A stretch of DNA of 16,371 bases from Spirochaetaceae bacterium (GCA_031265535.1 JAISCO010000011.1:1-16371); one strand, 5' to 3'. Counted from the first letter of the stretch, positions 1 through 7,350 are shown. The notes: generated by a model not told the origin, from the letters alone. A program made the numbers and translations.

Positions 1-133
1 TTGGCGGTATATGAGGCGGCTTCCTGTACAATGCCAATTTATCTGTTTTTTACCTTTGAAATGCCTGAAAACAGGTATCGTGAACTTACATGAAAATCTG
101 TCAACCTATTTCAGGACGACACAGGAAAAGGTA

Positions 134-168
134 ACTTCTGACTTTTTACTTCTTCCCTCTTACTTCTT
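134..168 (+). repeat. Degenerate 7-nt tandem repeat (pyrimidine class)
   Basis: Five consecutive heptamers in strict 7-nt phase: ACTTCTG, ACTTTTT, ACTTCTT, CCCTCTT, ACTTCTT. The array directly abuts the R1 repeat to its right. The reverse-complement class of heptamer (AAGTAAA) abuts the other R1 copy at 10264-10284, so array and R1 travel together. No coding content is apparent in 1-200. Confidence 0.7.
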
Positions 169-170
169 AA

Positions 171-340
171 CAAAGGGGGGAAGCGCATCAATCATAAACC
201 GTTAAATTTTTGAGGCAATATGATGAACTTTTTTGACGCTGCTCCCCCCGCCCATTAACAATGAACAGTGGGTTAGTGGACAGAGCAGCAGTTAGGCAGC
301 AACAGTTTTACTTTTAGCGCTAAAAGTAAAACTGCTGCTC
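171..340 (+). repeat. Dispersed repeat R1, copy 1 (short form)
   Basis: This stretch aligns, as reverse complement, with about 9984-10262. Shared blocks include GAGCGCAT-like text after a G run, TAAACCGTTAAA, CCCGCCCATTAACA, AGTGGACAGAGCA and the terminal palindrome. Copy 1 lacks a 121-bp block that copy 2 carries; the junction in copy 1 is at about 240/241. I see no open reading frame of substance, so if mobile it would be non-autonomous (MITE-like). That last point is inference. Confidence 0.75.
303..334. repeat. Perfect 32-bp palindrome closing R1 copy 1
   Basis: The half-site CAGTTTTACTTTTAGC is followed immediately by its exact reverse complement, with no spacer. The same 32 bp recur at 9989-10020. 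Similarity between the two R1 copies stops a few bases beyond the palindrome, so it marks the end of the element. It could form a cruciform or a hairpin in RNA. Confidence 0.9.
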
Positions 341-355
341 TTCTCAAATTTCCGC

Positions 356-385
356 TTGACAAAAGCGGATTCTTTTAGATATAAT
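356..385 (+). promoter_or_regulatory. Perfect-consensus sigma-70 promoter
   Basis: TTGACA at 356-361, an 18-nt spacer, and TATAAT at 380-385: both hexamers match consensus exactly. Transcription would start near 392. It points into a region of overlapping hairpins rather than an obvious gene. An ATG at 392 opens a 56-codon frame to 562 that would be leaderless and runs through the C14 tract; I do not consider that frame convincing. Confidence 0.65.
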
Positions 386-440
386 GTCAATATGAATTTC
401 GGGGATAAAAATCTGATGTTTTGCGGCATACCCGGCCGCC

Positions 441-512
441 GCGTAAAAGTTTTACGCTATGATGTAAAATCATTACACCATAGCGTAAGCTTAGTGAATT
501 TCACGCTTTCGC
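441..512 (+). other. Three overlapping, mutually exclusive hairpins
   Basis: H1 is GCGTAAAA/TTTTACGC (441-448 with 450-457). H2 pairs TTACGCTATG (452-461) with CATAGCGTAA (479-488) and inner TGTAA (463-467) with TTACA (473-477). H3 pairs GCGTAAGC (483-490) with GCTTTCGC (505-512), one mismatch, and inner GTGAA with TTCAC. H1 shares bases with H2 and H2 with H3, so neighbouring hairpins cannot form together. They lie about 50 nt downstream of the 356-385 promoter. They could be an RNA switch, or repeated GCGTAAA half-sites for a DNA-binding protein. Confidence 0.55.
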
Positions 513-530
513 AAATGAAAATCTCTCAAT

Positions 531-544
531 CCCCCCCCCCCCCC
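531..544 (+). repeat. C14 homopolymer tract
   Basis: Fourteen consecutive C residues just after the hairpin cluster. Runs of this length are prone to slipped-strand length change. A G14 run sits at the other end of the window (14460-14473). Confidence 0.95.
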
Positions 545-565
545 GTTCATTCTCTCTTTTAAATA

Positions 566-947
566 GCTTAAAACAAACAGTTAGTATATATAAATCTCCG
601 GCGGCTGATGCCGCGGCGTCAGTCCGCATAAACATAACAATTCCGGTTGTTTCCAGTCTTTTAGGCATAAACATACAAAAATCCGGCGCTTCCGGCGCTA
701 ATTGCGGGAGGCGTGGAATGACATAAATACATAAAAAACAACAAATGAAATTTAAAAAATAATGATGAACCTCTTCGCGGTTCGTTACGCGGAGGAATTT
801 TTAATTGTGGGAAATCTAGTAGATCCCACTACGGAGGAGATAAATAACATAAAATCTGGACCGGTTCAAAGTGCGCGGCGGGTTCCGGATTTGTGAAATT
901 CAATGTTTATCTCTTAAAAACTATATTCCATAGTAAAGGAGCAAATT
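566..947 (+). other. Gene-free leader region with hairpins
   Basis: No convincing gene. A terminator-like stem pairs CCTC/CGCG (770-779, 2-nt bulge) with CGCG/GAGG (788-795), followed by AATTTTTAATT; it could end a transcript from the 356-385 promoter. A second hairpin pairs GTGGG..ATCT (807-817) with AGATCCCAC (821-829). A GGAGGAG at 834-840 has no start codon at useful distance. A weak promoter for the 948 gene may be TTCAAT (899-904) with TATATT (922-927), 17-nt spacing. Confidence 0.4.
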
Positions 948-1262
948 ATGGAAAAGAAAAATTTTGTTCGGTTGGGAATGTTGGCGATTATGTTGACATT
1001 GGGATTGGCGGTTATGGGCTGCAAGACAACAAGTTCTATTGGCGGCACTGTGGATGATCATGGACTTTTTTCGAGCGCCGACGCAGCGTCCAGCGGCGGC
1101 GATGTAATAGCATCGTATGGGGTTATTCTGGGGCTTGTTGACTCCGGTTACGAATCTTATGTCGCTAGTGTCAAGGCGGCCGAAGCTGCCGGTAAAACGG
1201 TTACATCAGTAACAACACAGTATCTAGGTTTTTATACCAAAGTTGTGGCATACGCACAGTAA
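948..1262 (+). CDS. Small predicted lipoprotein
   Basis: A 104-residue protein I do not recognise as a named family. It begins with a classical lipoprotein signal: Lys-rich N-terminus (residues 3-4), hydrophobic stretch 9-23 and lipobox AVMGC with the acylated cysteine at residue 25, so it should be tethered to a membrane. The mature part is Ser/Gly/Ala-rich, with an Ala/Lys segment around residues 74-83, and ends LGFYTKVVAYAQ. The start is supported by AAGGAG six bases upstream of the ATG. It stands alone, with its own leader before it and tandem hairpins after it. Function unknown. Confidence 0.8.
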   Translation: MEKKNFVRLGMLAIMLTLGLAVMGCKTTSSIGGTVDDHGLFSSADAASSGGDVIASYGVILGLVDSGYESYVASVKAAEAAGKTVTSVTTQYLGFYTKVVAYAQ

Positions 1263-1357
1263 ACGAGATCAGGAGTTTTAACCTTTTTGTTAAAAACGCC
1301 GCCGCGCCGGGTTCCGTTTTGGCCGGGCCGTCCGTTGTGTTCACGTGTTAAAACTCC

Positions 1358-1417
1358 GCCGCATTCTCCCGCCAACCGAGCGGCTGAGAATGCGGCAGGC
1401 GGGCTTTCAGCCCGCCT
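1358..1417 (+). terminator. Two adjacent hairpins downstream of the lipoprotein
   Basis: The first stem is GCCGCATTCTC (1358-1368) paired with GAGAATGCGGC (1386-1396), 11 bp with a 17-nt loop. The next base starts a second stem, AGGCGGGC (1397-1404) with GCCCGCCT (1410-1417), 8 bp with loop TTTCA and then TTTCCC. The T-tracts are short, so termination is plausible but not certain. Confidence 0.45.
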
Positions 1418-1426
1418 TTCCCACTT

Positions 1427-1470
1427 AAATCGCCTCCGCAGGGCACGCCCTGCGGAGGCGATTTTAATTT
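1427..1470. terminator. Strong hairpin, probable bidirectional terminator
   Basis: A perfect 17-bp stem (1427-1443 with 1448-1464; core CGCCTCCGCAGGG) with loop CACG. On the plus strand it is followed by TTTTAATTT, suiting the end of the 948-1262 transcript. On the minus strand it lies 30 bp past the permease stop codon, and its flank there is ATTTAAG, a weaker T-tract. Confidence 0.75.
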
Positions 1471-1493
1471 AATTCGGGATTGCCGGATAGCGC

Positions 1494-2798
1494 TCATTTC
1501 CAGACAAACCAGATAAAGGCCGCGGAAATTCCGGTCGTAAGCAGCGTAAAGGGAAGCCCTATTTTGAGCCATTGCAGGAACGACAGCTTAACGCCCTGTT
1601 TGCGGAGTATCCCGACAGAAACCACATTTGCCGATGCGCCAAAGGGGGTAAGGTTGCCGCCCATGCAGGAACCGATAAGGAGGGCGAACATATACAGTTC
1701 CGGCTGTAACGAAAGGCCTCCGGCGAGTTGCGCGGCAACAGGCAGCATAACGATAATATACGGCACATTGTCCACAAAACCGGAAATCAGCGTGGAAACG
1801 GCAACTATAAGGAAGAAGCCCAAAAACACGTTGTTTCCCACCAGCCGGGACAGAACGCCGGCGAAATCCTGCAAAAGGCCGACTGCGGAAATGGCCCCTA
1901 CCGCAACAAAAATGCCGACAAGGAACATTGCGGTGTCCCAGTCAAGGCCTTTTATCAGCTCAAACGTCTTCTCCGCACTTTCTTTGCGGACAACACGGTA
2001 CCATAAGATGCCGATAACGGCAAGAATAACTACCACAAGCCCTGACGCGAGAGTTAGGCCGTTGTATATAAACGACGCGGCGGCAAGGCCCACTATCATC
2101 AAAATAAGGAGCCAAGACGGAACCATGGAAAGGATAGTTTCTTTTTCTACGACGGCTTTTTTCCCTCCGTCCTTAGCAAAGAGCCGGTGAAAAAACAGAA
2201 CCCCCGTGAGCATTCCGACCTGTACCGCAAAGAAAATGGACAGACGTCCATGGTATACAAAAAAGTCGTTAAAACCGTAATTTGCGTAATCGGCGAAAAT
2301 CATTGAAGGCGGGTCGCCCACAAGGGTAGCCGTTCCCTGGAGGTTTGCCATGACCGCAAGGCCCACCATAAAGTGAGCGGGGCTGATTTTCAGCTTGCCG
2401 CACAGGGCAAGGGCGATCGGCGCCATAACAAGAACCGTGGCGACATTTTCCACAAACGCGCTGATGAGTCCGGTCATCACAAGAATAAGCAGCATGGCGA
2501 TACCCGCGTTGGGGCTGCGGCTGATGAGGGAATCGGCGATAACGGCGGGGACGCGGGAATAAATAAAAAGCTCGGCTATTACAAGGCTGCCCACAAAAAT
2601 CATCAGAACTTCCCAGTTGATAAGTTCCGTTCCGGCTTCTTTAATAAGGCCTAAGAAACTGTCTTCCGAGACAAAGGCCCGCACGATAAGCATGATGATC
2701 GCCGCCCCGCAGGCGCTCCATGATTTTTTGTCCGGAAAAATCACGATAAGCGTGTACATAATTACCGCGAGACCAAGTACAATCCATTTAGCAGTCAT
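1494..2798 (-). CDS. ArsB/NhaD-type ion transporter (SLC13-like permease)
   Basis: A 434-residue, very hydrophobic inner-membrane protein with about ten to twelve predicted helices, the usual size for the ArsB/NhaD/P-protein branch of the ion transporter superfamily. The internal duplication is visible: SAFVENVATVLVMAP (113-127) matches SGFVDNVPYIIVMLP (339-353). Each half also carries the family's second motif, GTATLVGDPPSMIF (155-168) and GGNLTPFGASANVV (380-393). Substrate cannot be read from sequence: Na+/H+ exchange, arsenite, citrate and dicarboxylates all occur in this superfamily, and there is no ars regulator or ATPase beside it. AGGAG precedes the ATG by about 7 nt. mntP lies upstream in the same orientation, but the 115-bp gap with direct repeats suggests separate control. 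Confidence 0.85.
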   Translation of the reverse strand: MTAKWIVLGLAVIMYTLIVIFPDKKSWSACGAAIIMLIVRAFVSEDSFLGLIKEAGTELINWEVLMIFVGSLVIAELFIYSRVPAVIADSLISRSPNAGIAMLLILVMTGLISAFVENVATVLVMAPIALALCGKLKISPAHFMVGLAVMANLQGTATLVGDPPSMIFADYANYGFNDFFVYHGRLSIFFAVQVGMLTGVLFFHRLFAKDGGKKAVVEKETILSMVPSWLLILMIVGLAAASFIYNGLTLASGLVVVILAVIGILWYRVVRKESAEKTFELIKGLDWDTAMFLVGIFVAVGAISAVGLLQDFAGVLSRLVGNNVFLGFFLIVAVSTLISGFVDNVPYIIVMLPVAAQLAGGLSLQPELYMFALLIGSCMGGNLTPFGASANVVSVGILRKQGVKLSFLQWLKIGLPFTLLTTGISAAFIWFVWK

Positions 2799-2824
2799 AA
2801 CAAAACTCCTCTTTAAATATAGTA

Positions 2825-2859
2825 TATAGTTTTCAAATATAGTTTTCGATATAGTTTTC
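2825..2859 (-). promoter_or_regulatory. Three direct repeats upstream of the permease
   Basis: On the minus strand GAAAACTATA occurs three times (2850-2859, 2838-2847, 2825-2834) at 12- and 13-nt spacing, with a degenerate fourth unit near 2862. The last unit runs into AT-rich sequence 27 bp before the permease ATG. Helically phased direct repeats this close to a start suggest an operator or promoter region; no regulator gene for it is visible here. Confidence 0.45.
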
Positions 2860-2913
2860 GTAGTTTGATCTTTTTTAAAAATCTTAATTAAGACATAAAC
2901 CTAATTTTATCAG

Positions 2914-3474
2914 TTAAGATATATGCTCAATTAATATTTTTATTCCGATCAGGATAAGGACAGTTCCTCCCGCAAACTCTGCTTTTGATTTAAATTTTGT
3001 ACCAAATATATTGCCTATTTTTACACCGCACACGGATATAAAAAAGGTTGTTACCCCTGTTATTAATACGGCCTTAAAAATATTTATTTCAAAAAAAGCA
3101 AAAGTTATACCGACAGCCAACGCGTCAATGCTGGTCGCTATCGCTAAAACCAGCATTTTTACAAATCCAAATGCATCGGACTGTTTTTTTTCATCATTTT
3201 CCTTTGAAAAACTTTCTTTTATCATTTTTCCGCCAATGAAGCCAAGCAAAACAAAAGCAATCCAATGGTCCGCGTTCTGAATTTTATTCGCAAAATAATT
3301 ACCGGCAAAATATCCTATTGCCGGCATAAGCGCCTGAAATCCCCCAAAATATATACCGGGGATTATCAATTCCTTCACTTTGGGCTTTGTTACCGATAAA
3401 CCCAGACTAATTGATACCGCAAATGCGTCCATTGATAACCCAACGGCGATTAAAACAATCTCAAAAAACCCCAT
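2914..3474 (-). CDS. mntP: Manganese efflux pump MntP
   Basis: A 186-residue membrane protein of the MntP (formerly YebN/DUF204) family, matching the family in length and six-helix layout. It exports Mn2+ across the cytoplasmic membrane. The two internal repeats are evident: GLSMDAFAVSI near the N-terminus, with Asp16, and ATSIDALAVGI, with Asp117; these acidic residues sit in the first and fourth helices and are known to matter in E. coli MntP. A charged linker (residues 86-100) separates the halves. The start is fixed by AGAGGGG just upstream. The leader is a yybP-ykoY manganese riboswitch with an overlapping terminator, which independently supports the function and predicts induction by Mn2+. 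Confidence 0.95.
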   Translation of the reverse strand: MGFFEIVLIAVGLSMDAFAVSISLGLSVTKPKVKELIIPGIYFGGFQALMPAIGYFAGNYFANKIQNADHWIAFVLLGFIGGKMIKESFSKENDEKKQSDAFGFVKMLVLAIATSIDALAVGITFAFFEINIFKAVLITGVTTFFISVCGVKIGNIFGTKFKSKAEFAGGTVLILIGIKILIEHIS

Positions 3475-3492
3475 AAACCCCTCTTTTAAGGC

Positions 3493-3551
3493 AAAAAAAA
3501 GACTTTTAACACAATCTCTCCCTGCTTAAGGAAAAACCATGTTAAAAGTCT
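3493..3551 (-). terminator. Riboswitch-controlled intrinsic terminator
   Basis: On the minus strand AGACTTTTAACA (3551-3540) pairs perfectly with TGTTAAAAGTCT (3511-3500) across a 28-nt loop, followed at once by a run of seven or more T. It lies between the aptamer and the mntP start. Its 5' arm is the same segment that closes helix P1 of the aptamer. Confidence 0.9.
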
Positions 3552-3631
3552 CGTTACCCGCACGGGTTCAAAGCCAGGCAGACATATCTGCCGGTATGTT
3601 GACTTTGAAACGCAACTACTCCCTCTCAACA
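3540..3631 (-). ncRNA. yybP-ykoY manganese riboswitch (mntP leader)
   Basis: The minus strand carries the conserved aptamer blocks in order: GGGAGTAG, GTCAACATACC, a CGGCAGATATGTCTGCC hairpin, TGGCTTTGA, an ACCCGTGCGGGT hairpin, and AACGAGAC. Helix P1 pairs TGTTGAGAG (3631-3623) with CTTTTAACA (3548-3540). Because that 3' strand is also the terminator's 5' arm, ligand-stabilised P1 should block termination: an ON switch, as known for this class. Manganese as ligand rests on the family and on mntP lying downstream. Confidence 0.95.
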
Positions 3632-3636
3632 TATTT

Positions 3637-3666
3637 ATATTAGCCGGATTCTTCCTGTTTAGTCAA
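3637..3666 (-). promoter_or_regulatory. Promoter of the riboswitch-mntP transcript
   Basis: TTGACT (minus strand, 3666-3661), an 18-nt spacer, and TAATAT (3642-3637). The predicted start near 3630 coincides with the first base of riboswitch helix P1. Confidence 0.65.
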
Positions 3667-3683
3667 GTAATTTTACAGAAATT

Positions 3684-3896
3684 AAACCCGCTGGCGGGCG
3701 CTGACGGGCGCGTATGCCAAACGCCCTTTTCGGACTGAAAGCACGGAGTAAAGGACACTCACGGTATGTTAGCGCGGAGCGCATGTAACCCCGCTGACTG
3801 TTGCGTATGCCAATTGCCGTTTTCAGACTGAAGGCACGGAGTAAACCCCGCTTTCGGTATGCTAACGCGGAGCGTATGAGAAACCCGCTGGCGGGT
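3684..3896 (+). repeat. Two R2 repeat units (R2a, R2b)
   Basis: R2a (3710-3796) is identical over 87 bp to R2d (7691-7777). R2b (3803-3896) is a diverged second unit. Common text is GCGTATGCCAA at the left, GGCACGGAGTAAA or GCACGGAGTAAA inside, and GCGGAGCGCATG or GCGGAGCGTATG at the right. The pair is bracketed by two copies of AAACCCGCTGGCGGG (3684-3698 and 3881-3895). Frames translated across it give the repeated RSALTYRECPLLRAFSPKR-like text seen at other R2 copies and are not genes. Confidence 0.85.
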
Positions 3897-3905
3897 GGCG
3901 GGGCG

Positions 3906-3934
3906 TTTACAAAACTCTTCATCTGCATTATAGT
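3906..3934 (+). promoter_or_regulatory. Promoter of the lipoprotein cluster
   Basis: TTTACA (3906-3911), a 17-nt spacer and TATAGT (3929-3934). The predicted start falls on or next to the ATG at 3941, and no ribosome binding site precedes that ATG, so a leaderless message is likely. The R2b repeat ends ten bases upstream. Confidence 0.6.
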
Positions 3935-3940
3935 CGCATT

Positions 3941-5518
3941 ATGTCAAGAAAACTTAATGCCTTATACCTTTTTATGTTTCTTGCGGCGTTGATAAGCGCT
4001 TGCGATGGACCTTATGGATGCTGTTGACGACCATGCGGACGGCGGTGGTTCGCGGACGCCCGGTATCAAATCCAAACCGGTAGACCCTTATATACCCCAA
4101 ACCACTTATGGCGGGCGTTTTCAAAAATAGATGGAAAAGCAGTTCGATGCCTTTGACAAGATGCTTGATACCGTTACCCTATATTACGATGAGACATACA
4201 TAAAATCATTGTACAAAGACAAGGAAGCGCTCGCTCTGGAAGATTTTTCCACTTATTTTGACGCTTCAAAAACCAGAACCATTACCGATCAGTACGGCAA
4301 CGAGTACACAACCACGCATAGAATTGACTGAAGCCGCGCAGGTATTCCTTGGCGAATTAAGCCTGCTTAAACCGGATATGGGCGTATTCACACAAATGGA
4401 CGGCGTTACATACGACAACGGGAACCTGATGATACCGGAACTCGACATGATAATTAACACGGACAGCATGTACGGCATCCTGACGCTGGAGTTACAAGCG
4501 GCTGAACTGTCCGGCGCGGACATGAAAGCGTTTACAGACGACATGAACGCGGTTACGGATAATTATCTGGCCCAGCTTGCGAACAATGAAACCTTTACGG
4601 CGGCGGCGGCAAGCGGATCCCTTTTTGAGATTAACAAGGGGGTATACAAAACAAGCACCCCGATATACGGCGGCGGCCGGGTATACTATTCGTGGGGCGA
4701 CTTTGGGCTTAATAATATAGAATCGGCACACAAGGCGGCGCTTCAGGAAGCGATGGCGGAATGGGAAAACGCGGTAGACGATGTTGGCGGCGACATAGAT
4801 TTCATCAACAAAACCAATGACGTGTTTCATCAGGCATTCGCCGTAAATAGGATTGACAAAACTGCGTGTAATGATCTCGGCCAATCTGCCCGGAAGTACT
4901 ACGGGACTGGCGATTTGGGGCGGATTGCCGGGCAGGGCGCATCTGACGCTGGATTCAGGCTTACGGAATACTGCGGATTTTCAATTCGGTCTTTACCGTA
5001 CCGCCCGTCATGAACTGGGTCATGTACTGGGTTTGCACCACGAACAACAGCGCTGGGACAGGGACGACTATATAACCGTACCAAATAAAAACAGCAATTT
5101 ACTTGACAGGCTTGACGGCATGATTAACTTAGAGAAGCTGCAAGAATTCCCCATAATATCGCTGCCGATACTCAAATTTAAAATTGTCAGCTTTGGAAGC
5201 GGATGGTTTAAAATCTATCTGCCTGTACCATATTTTGAATGGGTCGCTGTAGAACTCGCGCTCGAGATATTCAGGCTGGCGGACGAATATGGCGGTTTCG
5301 ATTACAACTCCATAATGCTGTATAACGGTACCGGCTTTAATATGAAACGTAACTTTACAGGCGTTAAATACGAATGGGAAAACGGTATAGGAAGTTCTGT
5401 ACTGACAACGCCGGAAAGCTACAAAGAAGGCAAAGGGGTTCCGATTAATGTTAAAGTAACAGGAAAAGATGCCCGAACGGTAAAACAATTGTATGCCAGC
5501 AAATGGTGGCCGTGGTAA
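3941..5518 (+). pseudogene. Broken astacin-type (M12A) zinc metalloprotease lipoprotein
   Basis: One protein is spread over three reading frames. It starts MSRKLNALYLFMFLAALISAC, a lipoprotein signal with Cys21. Frame changes near 4010, 4322 and 4852, and an in-frame TAG at 4128-4130, interrupt it. Each frame change is cured by removing one base from a short run (CC, AA, AAAA), and the TAG would be CAG in an intact ancestor. The last part carries the astacin zinc motif HELGHVLGLHHE (from 5009) with its following EQQRWDRDDY, and a Met-turn-like segment SIMLYNG. Intact, it would be about 520 residues and surface-attached. It heads a cluster with two intact lipoproteins 18 bp and further downstream. 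Other genes here are undamaged, so general sequencing error is unlikely, though local homopolymer errors cannot be excluded. Confidence 0.8.
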
Positions 5519-5536
5519 GGCGGACGGAGGCGTAGT

Positions 5537-6052
5537 ATGAAAATGTTAAAATTGTTGGCAGTTATTGCCGCATCTTTTATAATTAACGCTTGTCCTTTGG
5601 ATTATGGTTACGGCGCAAGCGGCGTGTGGCTGCGTGTTGAAAATAAAACCAATATGTCTTTTTATTTAGATGCCGGCTATATGAGTATTTCCGGGCGAGT
5701 CTATGCGAAGCAAGCGTGTAAGTTAGCCACTGGTTATGACGGTTCAATTCCGGATCTAACATTCAAGGGCGATATTGGCTTCTATCATATTATTGATGAT
5801 GGCGACTTTAATAACAGCGAAAAAAAACTTATTAAACGTATAAGCAACGCGGCTTCTGTTGTTACCCTTATAGAGGACAACAGAGATGACAAAGATTTTG
5901 GCACTGTTGGGTATAAAATTATTGTTACCAACGAAATGCTTGGAATTACAGCAAACACCGGCGGTGTACAAGTTGAATACGAAGATAACGCCGGCGGTGA
6001 AGATGATGCGGAAACACCGGAAAGCGGCGCTGAAAATGGAGGCGAAGTATGA
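5537..6052 (+). CDS. Predicted lipoprotein of unknown function
   Basis: 171 residues. The N-terminal signal ends in lipobox INAC with Cys19, so the mature protein should be membrane-anchored. After the cysteine comes a segment of about 115 residues (LRVENKTNMSFYLDAGYM... to ...GYKIIVTNEM) with alternating hydrophobic pattern, suggesting a beta-rich domain. The last 25 residues are acidic and Gly-rich (EYEDNAGGEDDAETPESG), a likely flexible tail. I do not recognise a family. GGAGG lies six bases before the ATG. It follows the broken astacin gene by 18 bp, and its stop overlaps the next start by four bases (ATGA), so the two intact lipoproteins are translationally coupled. Confidence 0.85.
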   Translation: MKMLKLLAVIAASFIINACPLDYGYGASGVWLRVENKTNMSFYLDAGYMSISGRVYAKQACKLATGYDGSIPDLTFKGDIGFYHIIDDGDFNNSEKKLIKRISNAASVVTLIEDNRDDKDFGTVGYKIIVTNEMLGITANTGGVQVEYEDNAGGEDDAETPESGAENGGEV

Positions 6053-7350
6053 AACCCGTTCAATTTACAACATTAATTACAATGGCGGTAACTATTGTAA
6101 TATTACAATTATCTTGCGAAATACCGGTTCAGACCCCGGCAAATGAAAAGTCCGTTCCTGTTGAACAGTCTGAAAATACACTCGCCGCCGTACACAGCGC
6201 CGCTGAAACACTCTACACTTTTAAAGGCTATGTAAAAAAAAGCGACGCCGGATTTGCCGAAGGAGCGTTAGTAAGGCTGCTAAATAGCGGCGAAATTACC
6301 GGTTCCGATACATCGGCGTCAAACGGCTTGTTTACCATTACCGCTGTTCCGCCCGGCGTCTACACGCTTCATATTTCACTCGAATATTACGATGATTCTT
6401 ATGTTACGGTTACCGTTCCATCTTACAACAATCTGACATACATACTTGTTCAGGGTAAATATCCGGAGGGAAGCCCCCAAAATGACGCGGATATTATCAA
6501 AAAATACAGCGTCAGCGGAGTAATATCTTTGGAGGAGGGCGGCTACGCGTCCGGCGCATCCATTCAATTATACAAAGGGAGCGCGTTATACGGCAGCACG
6601 ACTACTACAAATGTAGGCGGCGCCTACACCATTTATGATATTATAAACGGAACTTATACAATTCGCGCCGCGCTTGCCGGTTACAATTCACTGAAAATTA
6701 AAAATATCGTTGTACATAATGAAAATTTAACAAAGCAAAACGGCGCTGTTGTAAAAACATATTCGGTGGGCAGCCACGGTCCGGCCGGCGGGTGGATTGT
6801 ATATGCGGGAGATGAATATGATTATGAATATTATGGATTCTATTATATTGAAATAGCGCCGGAAGATGTCTCGAAAGAATCTGACGGCAAAGCCATTTTT
6901 GGCAGCCATAAATATCCCGACGTTTATTTGTGGTGCTGGTGGGAATCAATTGAACTTACAAAATACATCATGAGCGAGTACGAGAAATCAAAATCAGGAG
7001 ATATTATCGAAACCGGCATTGCCGCCGATTATTGCGTAAATTACAAGTTGAACGGCTATAACGATTGGGTGCTGCCAACGTCAGATGTTTTTTGGCTAAT
7101 AAAAGACTCTGAAAATTATAATAACTATAATTTTAAATTGAATGAACAGTATTGGTGTTCCAATACCGCAGAGTGGATTTCAACATACAAGAATAACGAA
7201 ACCTACAAACTTGGTTTCACAAAATTCAGATTTGAACCTGAACTGCCAACAAGTATGACACATTACAACGGAAATATTGATTATTCGGGGTATTTCGCTA
7301 CTACAAACAGCAATGAACGGCATTATGTCCGCCCGGTCCGTTTTTTTTGA
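6049..7350 (+). CDS. Lipoprotein with two carboxypeptidase-regulatory-like domains and a DUF1566-like C-terminus
   Basis: 433 residues. Signal peptide with lipobox LQLSC, Cys23. Two repeated beta-sandwich modules follow, at about 56-128 and 152-223. Each has the pattern G-V/Y-(x)-A-x-V/I-x-L ... G-x-Y/F-T-I ... G-x-Y-T-L/I, typical of CarboxypepD_reg-like domains: FTITAVPPGVYTLHISLEYY and YTIYDIINGTYTIRAALAGY. Residues about 240-433 resemble DUF1566 (Lcl C-terminal / Fibrobacter paralogous domain): GGWIVYA near its start, then GYNDWVLPTSDVFWLI, YWCSNTAE and a closing VRPVRFF. This architecture suggests a surface-exposed adhesive or carbohydrate-binding role, which is inference. GGAGG precedes the start by six bases and the gene overlaps its upstream partner by four. 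Confidence 0.85.
   Translation: MKPVQFTTLITMAVTIVILQLSCEIPVQTPANEKSVPVEQSENTLAAVHSAAETLYTFKGYVKKSDAGFAEGALVRLLNSGEITGSDTSASNGLFTITAVPPGVYTLHISLEYYDDSYVTVTVPSYNNLTYILVQGKYPEGSPQNDADIIKKYSVSGVISLEEGGYASGASIQLYKGSALYGSTTTTNVGGAYTIYDIINGTYTIRAALAGYNSLKIKNIVVHNENLTKQNGAVVKTYSVGSHGPAGGWIVYAGDEYDYEYYGFYYIEIAPEDVSKESDGKAIFGSHKYPDVYLWCWWESIELTKYIMSEYEKSKSGDIIETGIAADYCVNYKLNGYNDWVLPTSDVFWLIKDSENYNNYNFKLNEQYWCSNTAEWISTYKNNETYKLGFTKFRFEPELPTSMTHYNGNIDYSGYFATTNSNERHYVRPVRFF

Noticed and set aside
11..205. A 64-codon open frame at the left edge
   Set aside because: No ribosome binding site or family features. Its second half is the heptamer array and the start of R1.
392..562. A 56-codon open frame (MNFGDKNL...) starting right at the perfect promoter
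   Set aside because: No ribosome binding site or recognisable protein features. It runs through the overlapping hairpins and the C14 tract, which explain the sequence better as RNA or DNA structure.
1480..2190. A 236-codon plus-strand open frame
   Set aside because: It lies entirely opposite the permease gene, has low-complexity Arg/Thr/Pro composition and no start context. The minus-strand membrane protein has clear family motifs.
3659..3928. An 89-codon minus-strand open frame
   Set aside because: Its translation is two copies of R2 (RSAL-YRE/K-LLRAFS text). The same peptide appears at other R2 copies in either orientation.
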